DNA of 64,000 nt, taken from NCBI RefSeq assembly GCF_021390645.1, contig NZ_JAJEJT010000002.1, forward strand, positions 1,550,001 through 1,614,000, written 5' to 3'. The position numbers and the translations under genes were made by a program. Below, piece after piece: positions 17,222 through 25,120 of the stretch. Source of the stretch: Paraburkholderia flagellata (GTDB lineage: Bacteria; Pseudomonadota; Gammaproteobacteria; Burkholderiales; Burkholderiaceae). A model generated the notes under the pieces. That model was not told the origin of the DNA. It was given only the letters and a program-made list of their open reading frames with translations, and made no database searches. Position 1 is the stretch's first letter, and each line of letters begins with the position of its first letter.

Positions 17222-17608
17222 ATGAGTGACTTAAAAGCATTCAACCAATTCCACGATTGGTATCTAGACACTATCCACGTCTCCAAAGAAAGCGAAACAT
17301 TAATGCTTGGCTTGTATCTACAAGAGCAGCGCGCGCTTGTGTCATTCATCGGGATGAATCGTTGTGCTCTGCAGGACTTTGGCCTGCAAAACATCGTGTA
17401 CAGGATTGAGGTGCTAAATCCCGGCACCTCGCAATATGAGAAGGCACAGCAGATACTAGCCAAAGCCCAACGATGGACCGATAGTCAACCCGGCAAAATT
17501 GCGCGCCTCTTTTCAACGTGCGGAGCCGAGATAATTGTCGAGTTCGATTCAATAGAAATTGCGATGGAATCGCCTGATTCGGGCGGAATTTCCAAAGCCG
17601 GCACATGA
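17222..17608 (+). CDS. Putative immunity protein for the upstream toxin
   Basis: A 128-residue soluble, mildly acidic protein that I do not recognise by family. It begins 8 bp after the toxin stop codon, the usual spacing for an effector/immunity pair. Visible features are an N-terminal amphipathic segment (FNQFHDWYLDTIHVSKES), an alternating beta-like middle (TLMLGLYLQEQRALVSFIG) and FSTCGAEIIVEFDSIEI near the end. It is AT-richer than surrounding genes, with codons such as TTA, CTA and ATA that are rare elsewhere in the window. The immunity role is inference from order, size and composition. Confidence 0.55.
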   Translation: MSDLKAFNQFHDWYLDTIHVSKESETLMLGLYLQEQRALVSFIGMNRCALQDFGLQNIVYRIEVLNPGTSQYEKAQQILAKAQRWTDSQPGKIARLFSTCGAEIIVEFDSIEIAMESPDSGGISKAGT

Positions 17609-17649
17609 GGGTCGGCGTCTTGCGTCCGCCTTCTCCGGCGACTCCCGAG

Positions 17650-17885
17650 TCGGGCGCCAGCACGACGCGCTAGTGGACATGATCGCACCCATGTCGGCCA
17701 CGGGCTCCAGGTTCGGCGGCAACATCGCGATGCACCCGTTCGACAACAACAATCTCAACAACGACGTTCAATAACTTCGAAGTGAACAACCGTTACGAGC
17801 CTCGGCGGCGCCTAATATAACCTCGCGGCTTCGTCCAGCAATACCCAGGCGGTCGTCGCAGCAGGGATGCGCCTGAAGTTCTAAG
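17650..17885 (+). pseudogene. Decayed, internally deleted porin copy
   Basis: Four blocks match the porin at 14542-15714 in the same order. About 17650-17768 matches 14893-15011, 17764-17797 matches 15402-15436, 17797-17813 matches 15451-15468, and 17815-17885 matches 15647-15717 with one mismatch. Everything between the blocks is missing, and the joins fall in short shared words such as GACG and GAGCCT. The 5' half, including the signal peptide, is absent, and its place is occupied by the toxin/immunity pair. It cannot encode a functional barrel. Confidence 0.85.
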
Positions 17886-17916
17886 CTCATGCTTAACGGC
17901 TAAACACAAACCAACA

Positions 17917-17945
17917 GCGGACCGCGCGAGAGAAGCGCGGCCCGC
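17917..17945 (+). terminator. Hairpin after the porin remnant
   Basis: An 11-bp stem, GCGGACCGCGC with GCGCGGCCCGC (one mismatch), and the loop GAGAGAA. No U-run follows directly. It is probably the remnant's old terminator and could also end the toxin/immunity transcript. Apart from this and the porin remnant, 17609-18097 shows no gene. Confidence 0.5.
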
Positions 17946-18097
17946 CGTGCTGCATAAAAAAGGGCAGTGTCATCGCGAGGTCATGCAAGCGCGCCATCGT
18001 TGCGCAGACACTCACCCTGCGATGCTTGCGCCCGCGCGCGTCAGTCATGCAAGTCCGCTAGCGCAGGCTTCGCCTTCCGCTCCCGAGGCGAGACGAC

Positions 18098-19777
18098 ATG
18101 ACGAAAAAAGACATCCCCGAGAATGCACCCACCGAAAGCGGCGCCAGTGTCTCGCGCCGCGGCTTCCTCAAGCTTGCCGGCGCGTCCGGCTTTGCGAGCG
18201 CGGCCAGCGCCTTTGGGGGCAGCGCGAAGGCCGACGCCACCACGCCCGATGGCACGCCCGAGCAGATCCACCTCACCTGGGGCGAAGACCCGACGCGCGA
18301 AGTCGTCGTGTCGTGGGCATCGCTCGCGTCCTCCACGAATCCGCGCGTGATCTACAGCGCCGATCGCGGCAAACGCGAGACGGTGCACGCCGTTCAGCGC
18401 ACTTACACCGACGGGCTCACGGGCGTCGTCGTGTTCACGTATCACGCACGGCTGCGCGCGCTTGAGCCGGCCACGACCTACCGCTACGAAGTCACCGCCG
18501 ATAACGACAGCCGCGCGAGCAGCCCGTTCAGTGCGAGCTTCGCCACCGCGCCGCGCGCTCGCGCACCGTTTCGCTTCACGAGCTACGGCGACCTCGCCAC
18601 GCCGAACACGGGCTGGGTGCTTTCGTCGCCGCAAAGCCGCTTCGCAGTGGAAGCCGTGGAGCGATTCCAGCCGCTCTTTCATCTGCTCAATGGCGACCTC
18701 TGCTACGCGAACCTGAATCCCGCACACCAGACCGACGTGTGGCGCGACTTCGGCAACAACAACCAGACTTCGTCGGCGAACCGTCCGTGGATGCCGTGCC
18801 CCGGCAATCACGAGATCGAGTTCTACAACGGTCCGCAGGGTCTGAATTCGTATCTCACGCGCTATACGCTGCCCGATAACGGCACGCATTTTCCGGGCCG
18901 CTGGTACAGCTTCCGCGTGAGCAACGTGCTGTTCGTCTCACTCGACGCCGACGACGTGGTCTATCAGGACGCCGCGGCCTTCGTGGCCGGCCCCTCGCCG
19001 CTCGTCCCCGCCGCGAGCACGGGCAACGCGCCCATTCAGCCCGGCTCGTCGTTCTACGTGCGCGGCTACAGCAATGGCGTGCAGACGCGCTGGCTCGAGC
19101 AGACCCTGAAAGAGGCGAAGAACGACGACGATATCGACTGGATCGTGGTGCAGATGCACCAGGACGCGCTCAGTTCGTCGAAAACCGGGAATGGCTCGGA
19201 CAAGGGCATTCGCGAAGCGTGGTTGCCCCTCTTCGACCGCTATGGCGTGGATCTCGTGGTGTGCGGCCACGATCACGACTACGAGCGCAGCTACCCGGTG
19301 CGCGGCTGCAATCATCACGCGGGCGTCGATGCGAAGACCGGCGTGAGCGTCGACACGCTACAGCCGCGTCCTGTCACGCATGCCCAGGGCACGGGCAATA
19401 CCTTCGACACGAGCCACGGCACGATCCACCTGATCCTGGGCGGCGGCGGCACGAGCGCGCCGCTCGATGTGTATGGCGTCGACGCCGGCAACGGCAATCC
19501 GCAGGCTCAGGTCTTCACGAAGCCGAACCACCCGGTGCCGGGCACGACCGCAGGCACCTTCGCGCGCCCCACGGCGGATGCGCTCGAAGATGCGATCTGG
19601 TCGGCGCAGCGCGATACGGGCACGGGCTATGGCATTGCGGTGTTCGACGTCGATCCCGGCACGCACGGTGGCAAGACGACGATCACGATGAACTACTACC
19701 ACGCGCCCGGCGCCGATCAGACGCCGACCGCGAATTATGAGTTGTTCGAAACGATAACACTGGCGAAGTCGCGGTAA
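18098..19777 (+). CDS. Tat-exported purple acid phosphatase-type metallophosphoesterase
   Basis: A 559-residue protein. The N-terminus carries the twin-arginine motif SRRGFLK (R20, R21) with a probable cleavage site after AKA (residue 45). A fibronectin-III-like N-terminal domain (PEQIHLTWGEDPTREVVVSWAS) precedes the catalytic domain. Dimetal-site motifs appear in order: SYGDLA, LNGDLCYAN, CPGNHEIE, VQMHQDA and CGHDHDYERS. This matches purple acid phosphatases, which hydrolyse phosphomonoesters at acid pH using an Fe-M centre in the periplasm. It is a single-gene unit, and no pho-box-like sequence was found by eye upstream. Physiological roles could include organic phosphate scavenging. Confidence 0.88.
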   Translation: MTKKDIPENAPTESGASVSRRGFLKLAGASGFASAASAFGGSAKADATTPDGTPEQIHLTWGEDPTREVVVSWASLASSTNPRVIYSADRGKRETVHAVQRTYTDGLTGVVVFTYHARLRALEPATTYRYEVTADNDSRASSPFSASFATAPRARAPFRFTSYGDLATPNTGWVLSSPQSRFAVEAVERFQPLFHLLNGDLCYANLNPAHQTDVWRDFGNNNQTSSANRPWMPCPGNHEIEFYNGPQGLNSYLTRYTLPDNGTHFPGRWYSFRVSNVLFVSLDADDVVYQDAAAFVAGPSPLVPAASTGNAPIQPGSSFYVRGYSNGVQTRWLEQTLKEAKNDDDIDWIVVQMHQDALSSSKTGNGSDKGIREAWLPLFDRYGVDLVVCGHDHDYERSYPVRGCNHHAGVDAKTGVSVDTLQPRPVTHAQGTGNTFDTSHGTIHLILGGGGTSAPLDVYGVDAGNGNPQAQVFTKPNHPVPGTTAGTFARPTADALEDAIWSAQRDTGTGYGIAVFDVDPGTHGGKTTITMNYYHAPGADQTPTANYELFETITLAKSR

Positions 19778-19813
19778 GCCAAGAACGCGGGGCGCTTGCG
19801 CCTCGCGTCGACT

Positions 19814-21862
19814 TCAGTCTGCGAGCACTGCCTCTTCCACTTCGCGCACCTCGACGGCACTGCCCGCGAGGCGCCGGTAACGCGCCAGCGCCCACAACGG
19901 AAAATACGCGGTGTACCCGTGATACTTGAGGTAGTAAATGCGCGGGAACCCCGGCGCATTATGCGAGCGATGCCACCAGAACCCGTCTTCCTGCTGCACG
20001 GATAGCAGATACGCCACGCCGCGCCGCACCGATTCGGATTCCCAATCACCGAACGCCATTTGCGCGAGCAGTGCCCACGCGGTGAAATTCGACGTGCTTT
20101 CGCCACCATTGGTGCCGGCAAGGCGCGGGTCGATATAACTGTCGTTGGTTTCGCCCCAGCCGCCGTCCGCGTGCTGACGCGCGCGCAGCCACGCGAGCGC
20201 GCGTGCGATGTACGGCTGCCGTGGGTCCTCGCCCGCGAGCGCGAGGCCCGCCAGCACGCTCCACGTGCCATAAATGTAGTTGGTGCCCCAGCGGCCCCAC
20301 CAGCTGCCGTCCGCTTGCTGAGTGGCCTTCACGTACTCGATGGCGCGCGCGAGCGCCGCCTTGTCCTCGGCGCGGCCCGTCACGCCGAAGCACAGGAGCA
20401 CACGGCCCGATACGTCTTCCGTCGGCGGGTCGAGCAATGCGCCGTGGTCCGCGAAGGGAATCGCGTTCAGATAGAGGCGGTCGCAATCGGCGTCGAAGGC
20501 GGCGAAGCCGCCGTTGCGCGATTGCAGGCCGCGCATCCAGTCGAGCGCTCGCGTCACGCGTGCCGCGTAGGGGTCCACGCCCGTTTTGCGGGCCTCCCCG
20601 CGGCCGCGGCGGTGGAGCATGGCAACGACCACGGCCGTGTCATCGATGTCGGGATAGTACGGGTTCTCATACTGAAAGGCCCAACCGCCAACCGGCGTGT
20701 CCGGCTGCGCGTTCTCGATCCAGTCGCCGCGCACGTCGTCCACCTGGCGGGCGGCGAGCCAGTCGTATGCGCGCGCAATGCGCTGCTGCAGTTCCTGGTC
20801 GGTTATCGCTGCCGACGCCGCATCGGCGGGCACGACCGTACGCGCCTGCTCGAGCGCCATCGTGCTCCACGCCGTGTCCCAAACCGGCGAGAGGCACGGC
20901 TGGCAATACACGCTGCCGTCCGGGCGCTCGACGAGCAGCTTTTCCAGTGCATTCTCGCAATCGCGGCGCAGCGGATGATCTTCAGGATACCCAAGCACCT
21001 GCATCATCTGGTAGCTATAGACGATCGGCGGAAAGATGCCGCCCATGCCGTCCTCGCCGTTCATGCGCTCGGCGCACCAGGCCTCGGCATGCTTCATTGC
21101 GCGCTGGCGCAACGCACGCGGCAGCAGCGGTTCGATATGGCGCAGCGCCCGGTCAGCCGCGAGAAACAGCCGGCGCACACCCTTGCCGCGCGCAAAATAT
21201 TCGTGCTCTTCATCGGGCGGCGTGACGAACAGCTCGGCAATCGATACATCATGCGGGTTGGCCGCGCGCGCCTTCAGCGAACAGAGCGCGAGCAGCGGCA
21301 CCATGGTCGTGCGCGCCCAGTAGGCGACCTTGTACATCGAAATGGGCACCCACTTCGGGAACAGCACGAATTCGATCGGCATGAACGGCGTGGCGCGCCA
21401 CGGCACCTGTTCGAAAGTGGCGAGCAGAATGCGCGTGAACACATTCGACTTCGCCGCGCCGCCGAGCTTCAAAATGGTCTCACGCGCGCGCACCATGTGC
21501 GGTGCACTCGCCGAATCGCCCGCCGCCTTCAGCGCGAAATACGCCTTCACGCTGCACGAGACATCGGGCGCGCCATCCACGTAGAGGTCCCAAGCGCCGT
21601 GCGTTTGCAAACGCTGAATGGCGCGCAGATAGCGCGCCATCTTCTCCTGACGCACCCCGTCGATCTTGCCCATGAAATGCATCATGAGGATGTATTCGGC
21701 GGTGATCGTGGCGTCCGACTCAAGCTCGAAGCACCAGCTTCCATCGGCATCCTGCTGCCGCACGAGCGCCTCGCGGCCGCGAATGATCGAGGCGTCGAGC
21801 GCGGCCTTGGCGGCTGCCGACGCGGTAAAAGGTGGGCTGGAATTTTGCATGCGGCGGATCAT
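19814..21862 (-). CDS. shc: Squalene-hopene cyclase
   Basis: A 682-residue class II triterpene cyclase that converts squalene to hopene and hopanol at the membrane surface. The catalytic acid motif DxDD is present as DIDD at residues 405-408. Several QW repeats are visible (QQDADGSW, QSRNGGFAAF, QQADGSWWGRWG, QHADGGWGE, QEDGFWWHRSH). Two starts are possible, ATG 21862 and ATG 21850; no ribosome-binding site decides between them, and the first coincides with a TATGAT -10-like word. It is divergent from a TetR gene. No hpn genes (squalene synthesis or hopanoid export) are adjacent, so this is a solitary cyclase copy. Confidence 0.93.
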   Translation of the reverse strand: MIRRMQNSSPPFTASAAAKAALDASIIRGREALVRQQDADGSWCFELESDATITAEYILMMHFMGKIDGVRQEKMARYLRAIQRLQTHGAWDLYVDGAPDVSCSVKAYFALKAAGDSASAPHMVRARETILKLGGAAKSNVFTRILLATFEQVPWRATPFMPIEFVLFPKWVPISMYKVAYWARTTMVPLLALCSLKARAANPHDVSIAELFVTPPDEEHEYFARGKGVRRLFLAADRALRHIEPLLPRALRQRAMKHAEAWCAERMNGEDGMGGIFPPIVYSYQMMQVLGYPEDHPLRRDCENALEKLLVERPDGSVYCQPCLSPVWDTAWSTMALEQARTVVPADAASAAITDQELQQRIARAYDWLAARQVDDVRGDWIENAQPDTPVGGWAFQYENPYYPDIDDTAVVVAMLHRRGRGEARKTGVDPYAARVTRALDWMRGLQSRNGGFAAFDADCDRLYLNAIPFADHGALLDPPTEDVSGRVLLCFGVTGRAEDKAALARAIEYVKATQQADGSWWGRWGTNYIYGTWSVLAGLALAGEDPRQPYIARALAWLRARQHADGGWGETNDSYIDPRLAGTNGGESTSNFTAWALLAQMAFGDWESESVRRGVAYLLSVQQEDGFWWHRSHNAPGFPRIYYLKYHGYTAYFPLWALARYRRLAGSAVEVREVEEAVLAD

Positions 21863-21909
21863 ACCATCCGTACGGAATGTTTAGCCGCGAAGCCTGCAAT
21901 GGTATGATC
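21857..21909. promoter_or_regulatory. Mirror-symmetric divergent promoter with central palindrome (shc/tetR)
   Basis: GATCATACCAT (21857-21867) and its exact complement ATGGTATGATC (21899-21909) place a TATGAT -10-like word on each strand, pointing outwards. Between them lies the 10-bp palindrome TCCGTACGGA (21867-21876), a plausible TetR operator. Either start codon then follows within about 7 bases of its TATGAT. The -35 regions are weak. Confidence 0.5.
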
Positions 21910-21915
21910 GCCGCC

Positions 21916-22623
21916 ATGAAAGACTCCTCCGTCAAGGCGCCCGCGCGCGCGACAAGGCGCGGCGCGAAGGCGGCTGACGCAGCGGCTCCCTCTGCTCCGG
22001 CGACCTCGAAGCCCTCTTCCCCACCCAACGAAGCAGCGCCGGCCGCCGGCACGCGCCGCAAGAAGGCCCCAGTCCAGGTGCGCGCGCAATTGCTGCAGGC
22101 GGCTTCCGATATCGCCACCGATCAAGGCGTGCCCGCCGTCACGCTCGACGCCGTAGCCGAACGCGCGGGCGTGACCAAGGGCGCGCTGCAATATCACTTC
22201 GCCAACAAGCAGGGCTTGCTCGATGCGCTCTTCGAGCAGACGCTGACCCGATTCGAACAGCAGATGCATACGCGCATCGAAGAAGGCGTAGCGCAAGGCG
22301 CGCCCAAATCCGGCGCCGCCGCGCGCGCCTACCTGCACACGACGATCGACGAAACGAGCCCCGCCGCCAGCACCAACGTGCTGCGCGTGCTGGTGGCCGC
22401 GATGATGACCGACCCCGCGATTCGCGAGCGCTACGCCGCGCCCATGCGCAAGTGGACGCGCCCTGACCCGCTGCCGCTCGAAGCCGCCGCCCGCCTCATG
22501 ATCTGCCGGCTCGCCGCAGACGGCCTGTGGATCTCCGACCTGCTCGGCTACCAGAACATGCCGCCGCGCCTGCGCGCCGAGGTGGTGCGTCAGCTGGAGC
22601 AACTGGTGCTTGTGAAAGACTAA
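21916..22623 (+). CDS. TetR-family transcriptional regulator
   Basis: A 235-residue TetR-type regulator. An unusual, low-complexity Ala/Pro/Lys-rich leader (residues 1-50) precedes the DNA-binding domain, whose helix-turn-helix is VTLDAVAERAGVTKGALQYHFANKQGLL. The C-terminal ligand domain resembles the TetR_C group with FEQQMHTRIEEG and MICRLAADGLWISDLLG. The alternative start is ATG 21904 (MIAAMK), which overlaps the -10-like TATGAT; 21916 is used but neither has a ribosome-binding site. It probably controls the divergent squalene-hopene cyclase gene, or itself, through the central palindrome. The Lys/Pro-rich leader may add non-specific DNA contacts. Confidence 0.82.
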   Translation: MKDSSVKAPARATRRGAKAADAAAPSAPATSKPSSPPNEAAPAAGTRRKKAPVQVRAQLLQAASDIATDQGVPAVTLDAVAERAGVTKGALQYHFANKQGLLDALFEQTLTRFEQQMHTRIEEGVAQGAPKSGAAARAYLHTTIDETSPAASTNVLRVLVAAMMTDPAIRERYAAPMRKWTRPDPLPLEAAARLMICRLAADGLWISDLLGYQNMPPRLRAEVVRQLEQLVLVKD

Positions 22624-22750
22624 AGAAAGCATGCGTCAGGGAACACCCTGACCGCCGCGCATTCACGCGCGGCGCACTATGCCGAAATCGTCACCGCGCA
22701 AGGGCCGTTCGAGCAAGACGCCCAAAATGGCGCGACCTACGATTGTCGGC

Positions 22751-23701
22751 ATGAAAACCCTGACCGTTATCGACTCCCACACCGGCGGCGAGCCCACGCG
22801 CCTCGTGATCGCAGGCGGCCCCGAGCTGGGCCACGGCCCGCTCGCCGAACGCCTCGCCGTTTTCCGTCGCGACTTCGACCGCGTGCGCGCGGGCGTCGTC
22901 AACGAGCCGCGCGGCTCGGACGTGATGGTCGGCGCGCTGCTTTGCGAGCCGCATGATCCGTCCTGCTCCGCTGGCGTGATCTTCTTCAACAACGTCGGCT
23001 TTCTCGGCATGTGTGGGCACGGCACCATCGGCCTCATCGCGTCGCTCGCGCATCTCGGGCGCATCGCGCCCGGCGTGCATCGCATCGAAACGCCCGTGGG
23101 CAACGTCGAAGCCGAACTGCACGCCGACGGCAGCGTCACCGTGCACAACGTGCCCGCGTATCGCTACCGCGAGGCGGTGCCGCTCGACGTGCCAGGCTAC
23201 GGCCGCGTGCATGGCGACATCGCCTGGGGCGGCAACTGGTTCTTCCTCGTAGCCGATCACAACCTCACGCTCGAAGCGGGCAACGTCGAAGCGCTCACCG
23301 AAGCCACTTGGGCGATGCGCCAGGCGCTCGAGGCGAACGGCATTACCGGCGCGAATGGTGCGTTGATCGACCATATCGAACTCTTCGCGCACTCCGACGT
23401 CGCGGGCATCGACAGCCGCAATTTCGTGCTGTGTCCCGGCAAGGCCTACGACCGTTCGCCGTGCGGCACCGGCACGAGCGCGAAGGTCGCGTGCCTCGCC
23501 GCAGACGGCACGCTCGCTCCCGGCGCGCAGTGGCGGCAGGAAAGCATCATCGGCAGCGTATTCGAGGCGAGCTATGAAACCGCGCCTGAACTCCCCGCGG
23601 GCCATGTGCGCCCGAGCATACGCGGTAGCGCGCATATTAGCGCGGAGTCCAAACTGATTTTCGCCGACGACGATCCGTTCGCGTGGGGCATTCCCGCGTG
23701 A
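22751..23701 (+). CDS. 4-hydroxyproline 2-epimerase
   Basis: A 316-residue proline racemase-superfamily enzyme. Both catalytic cysteines are present: C88 in GMCGHGT and C238 in [12 protein letters not shown], as in genuine epimerases and unlike the 3-hydroxyproline dehydratases, where one is Thr. It converts trans-4-hydroxy-L-proline to cis-4-hydroxy-D-proline. The start [17 protein letters not shown] matches the family N-terminus; upstream in-frame ATGs only add Lys/Ser-rich residues. Its stop overlaps the next ATG by one base. It opens the dehydrogenase operon, and the context (deaminase and AraC regulator downstream) fixes the hydroxyproline assignment. Confidence 0.92.
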   Translation: MKTLTVIDSHTGGEPTRLVIAGGPELGHGPLAERLAVFRRDFDRVRAGVVNEPRGSDVMVGALLCEPHDPSCSAGVIFFNNVGFLGMCGHGTIGLIASLAHLGRIAPGVHRIETPVGNVEAELHADGSVTVHNVPAYRYREAVPLDVPGYGRVHGDIAWGGNWFFLVADHNLTLEAGNVEALTEATWAMRQALEANGITGANGALIDHIELFAHSDVAGIDSRNFVLCPGKAYDRSPCGTGTSAKVACLAADGTLAPGAQWRQESIIGSVFEASYETAPELPAGHVRPSIRGSAHISAESKLIFADDDPFAWGIPA

Positions 23702-24858
23702 TGCAAGGTTCGAGCGGTCAACACGATGTCGTCGTGATCGGCGCGGGCATCGTGGGCGCGGCGTGCGCGCACGAACTCGCCGCGCACGGTCTGAACGTAC
23801 TCGTCATCGAGCGCGCGGGCGTGGGCGGCGGCGTGACGGCTGCTGGCATGGGTCACCTCGTCGTGATGGACGACACGCCTGCCGAGTTCGCACTGAGCGC
23901 GTGGTCGCTCGCTCTGTGGCACGCGCTCGCGCCGCGCCTCGACGAACGCCATGCGTTCTTGCGCTGCGGCACACTCTGGGTCGCCGCCGACGACGAGGAA
24001 CTCGCGCTCGCGCAAGCACGCCAGCAGGCGCTGCAACACCAGGGCGTGGCCTGCTCGATGCTCGACGCGCACCAGTTGCGCGAAGCGGAACCGGGTCTGC
24101 GCAATGACCTCGTAGGCGGCATGATCGTCGACAACGACGCCGTCGTTTACGCGCCTGCTGTTGCGGCATGGTTGCTGGAACAACCGGTTAGCGGCCGCGT
24201 AACCTGCCGCACCCGAACGCAAGTCGCGCGCATCGACCGCGCGGGTGTGCATCTCGCCGATGGCGAGGTCATTGGCGCGGGCGCGGTCCTGGTCGCGAAT
24301 GGCCTGCAGGCGCTCGATTTGCTGCCGCGCCTGCCGCTGCAGGCCAAGAAGGGACACCTGCTCATTACCGACCGCTATCCCGGCACGATTCGCCATCAGA
24401 TTCTCGAACTCGGCTATATCAAGAGCGCGCACAACGCGAGCGGCACCTCGGTCGCATTCAACGTGCAGCCGCGGCCAACCGGACAATTGCTGATCGGCTC
24501 GTCGCGCCAGTTCGACAACACGGACCCTGCCATCGAGCCTGCGATTCTCGCGCGCATGCTGCGCCGCGCCGCCGAATATCTGCCGCAATTGCCCACGCTG
24601 AACGCGATTCGCGCATGGACGGGCTTTCGCCCGGCGTCGAGCGACGGCATGCCGCTGATCGGCCCCGCTGCCTCGTTCGCCGATGACGACAACCATCCGT
24701 CCACGTGGCTCGCCACCGGACACGAGGGCCTGGGCGTCACCACGGCGCTCGGCACTGCGAAACTGATTGCCGCGCAAATGCTTGGACGCGCCGCCGCCAT
24801 CGACGCGACGCCGTATCTCCCCGCGCGCTTCGCTGCCCAGGGGGCCGTGCATGTCTGA
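23701..24858 (+). CDS. D-hydroxyproline dehydrogenase, FAD-dependent DadA-like subunit
   Basis: A 385-residue FAD-dependent D-amino-acid oxidase-fold protein. The dinucleotide motif VVVIGAGIVGAACAHELA lies at the N-terminus, and the C-terminal FAD contact is TGHEGLGVTTALGTAKL. It would oxidise cis-4-hydroxy-D-proline to 1-pyrroline-4-hydroxy-2-carboxylate. Its ATG shares one base with the epimerase stop codon, and its end overlaps the start of the next gene by 8 bp. Presence of the small [2Fe-2S] and the second flavoprotein genes directly downstream indicates the hetero-oligomeric (P. aeruginosa-type) enzyme rather than the single-subunit form. Confidence 0.88.
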   Translation: MQGSSGQHDVVVIGAGIVGAACAHELAAHGLNVLVIERAGVGGGVTAAGMGHLVVMDDTPAEFALSAWSLALWHALAPRLDERHAFLRCGTLWVAADDEELALAQARQQALQHQGVACSMLDAHQLREAEPGLRNDLVGGMIVDNDAVVYAPAVAAWLLEQPVSGRVTCRTRTQVARIDRAGVHLADGEVIGAGAVLVANGLQALDLLPRLPLQAKKGHLLITDRYPGTIRHQILELGYIKSAHNASGTSVAFNVQPRPTGQLLIGSSRQFDNTDPAIEPAILARMLRRAAEYLPQLPTLNAIRAWTGFRPASSDGMPLIGPAASFADDDNHPSTWLATGHEGLGVTTALGTAKLIAAQMLGRAAAIDATPYLPARFAAQGAVHV

Positions 24859-25120
24859 ATCCAATACGACGTTGACGGTCGATGGCCGCAAAGTGGCCGT
24901 CGCGCAGGGCAGTTCGGTTGCAGCCGCCATCACCGTTGCCGCAAATAATGCCGCCCCCATCACGCGGCGTTCGGTGAGCGGCGCGCTGCGCGGGCCGGTG
25001 TGCGGCATGGGCATTTGCCAGGAATGCCGCGTCACCATCGACGGCGTGCCCCATCGGCTTGCATGCCAGACGGTTTGCGTCGCGGACATGAATGTCGTCA
25101 CCGGGAATGCAGCGCCATGA
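24851..25120 (+). CDS. [2Fe-2S] subunit of D-hydroxyproline dehydrogenase
   Basis: An 89-residue ferredoxin-like protein. Its cysteines appear as CGMGICQEC with a fourth in RLACQT, the motif of the small (2Fe-2S)-binding subunits of heteromeric amino-acid oxidases such as octopine/nopaline oxidase and D-hydroxyproline dehydrogenase. It carries electrons between the two flavoproteins. The ATG at 24851 overlaps the upstream gene by 8 bp, and the end overlaps the next start by 4 bp (ATGA). An upstream in-frame start would add basic residues read from the previous gene and is rejected. Confidence 0.87.
   Translation: MSESNTTLTVDGRKVAVAQGSSVAAAITVAANNAAPITRRSVSGALRGPVCGMGICQECRVTIDGVPHRLACQTVCVADMNVVTGNAAP

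Noticed and set aside
14542..18097. Insertion sequence carrying the toxin/immunity cassette
   Set aside because: No transposase, terminal inverted repeats or target duplication could be seen; the only repeated sequence is the porin-derived block.
20060..21907. 615-residue plus-strand frame over squalene-hopene cyclase
   Set aside because: Antisense to a gene with a DxDD motif and several QW repeats; no family pattern of its own.
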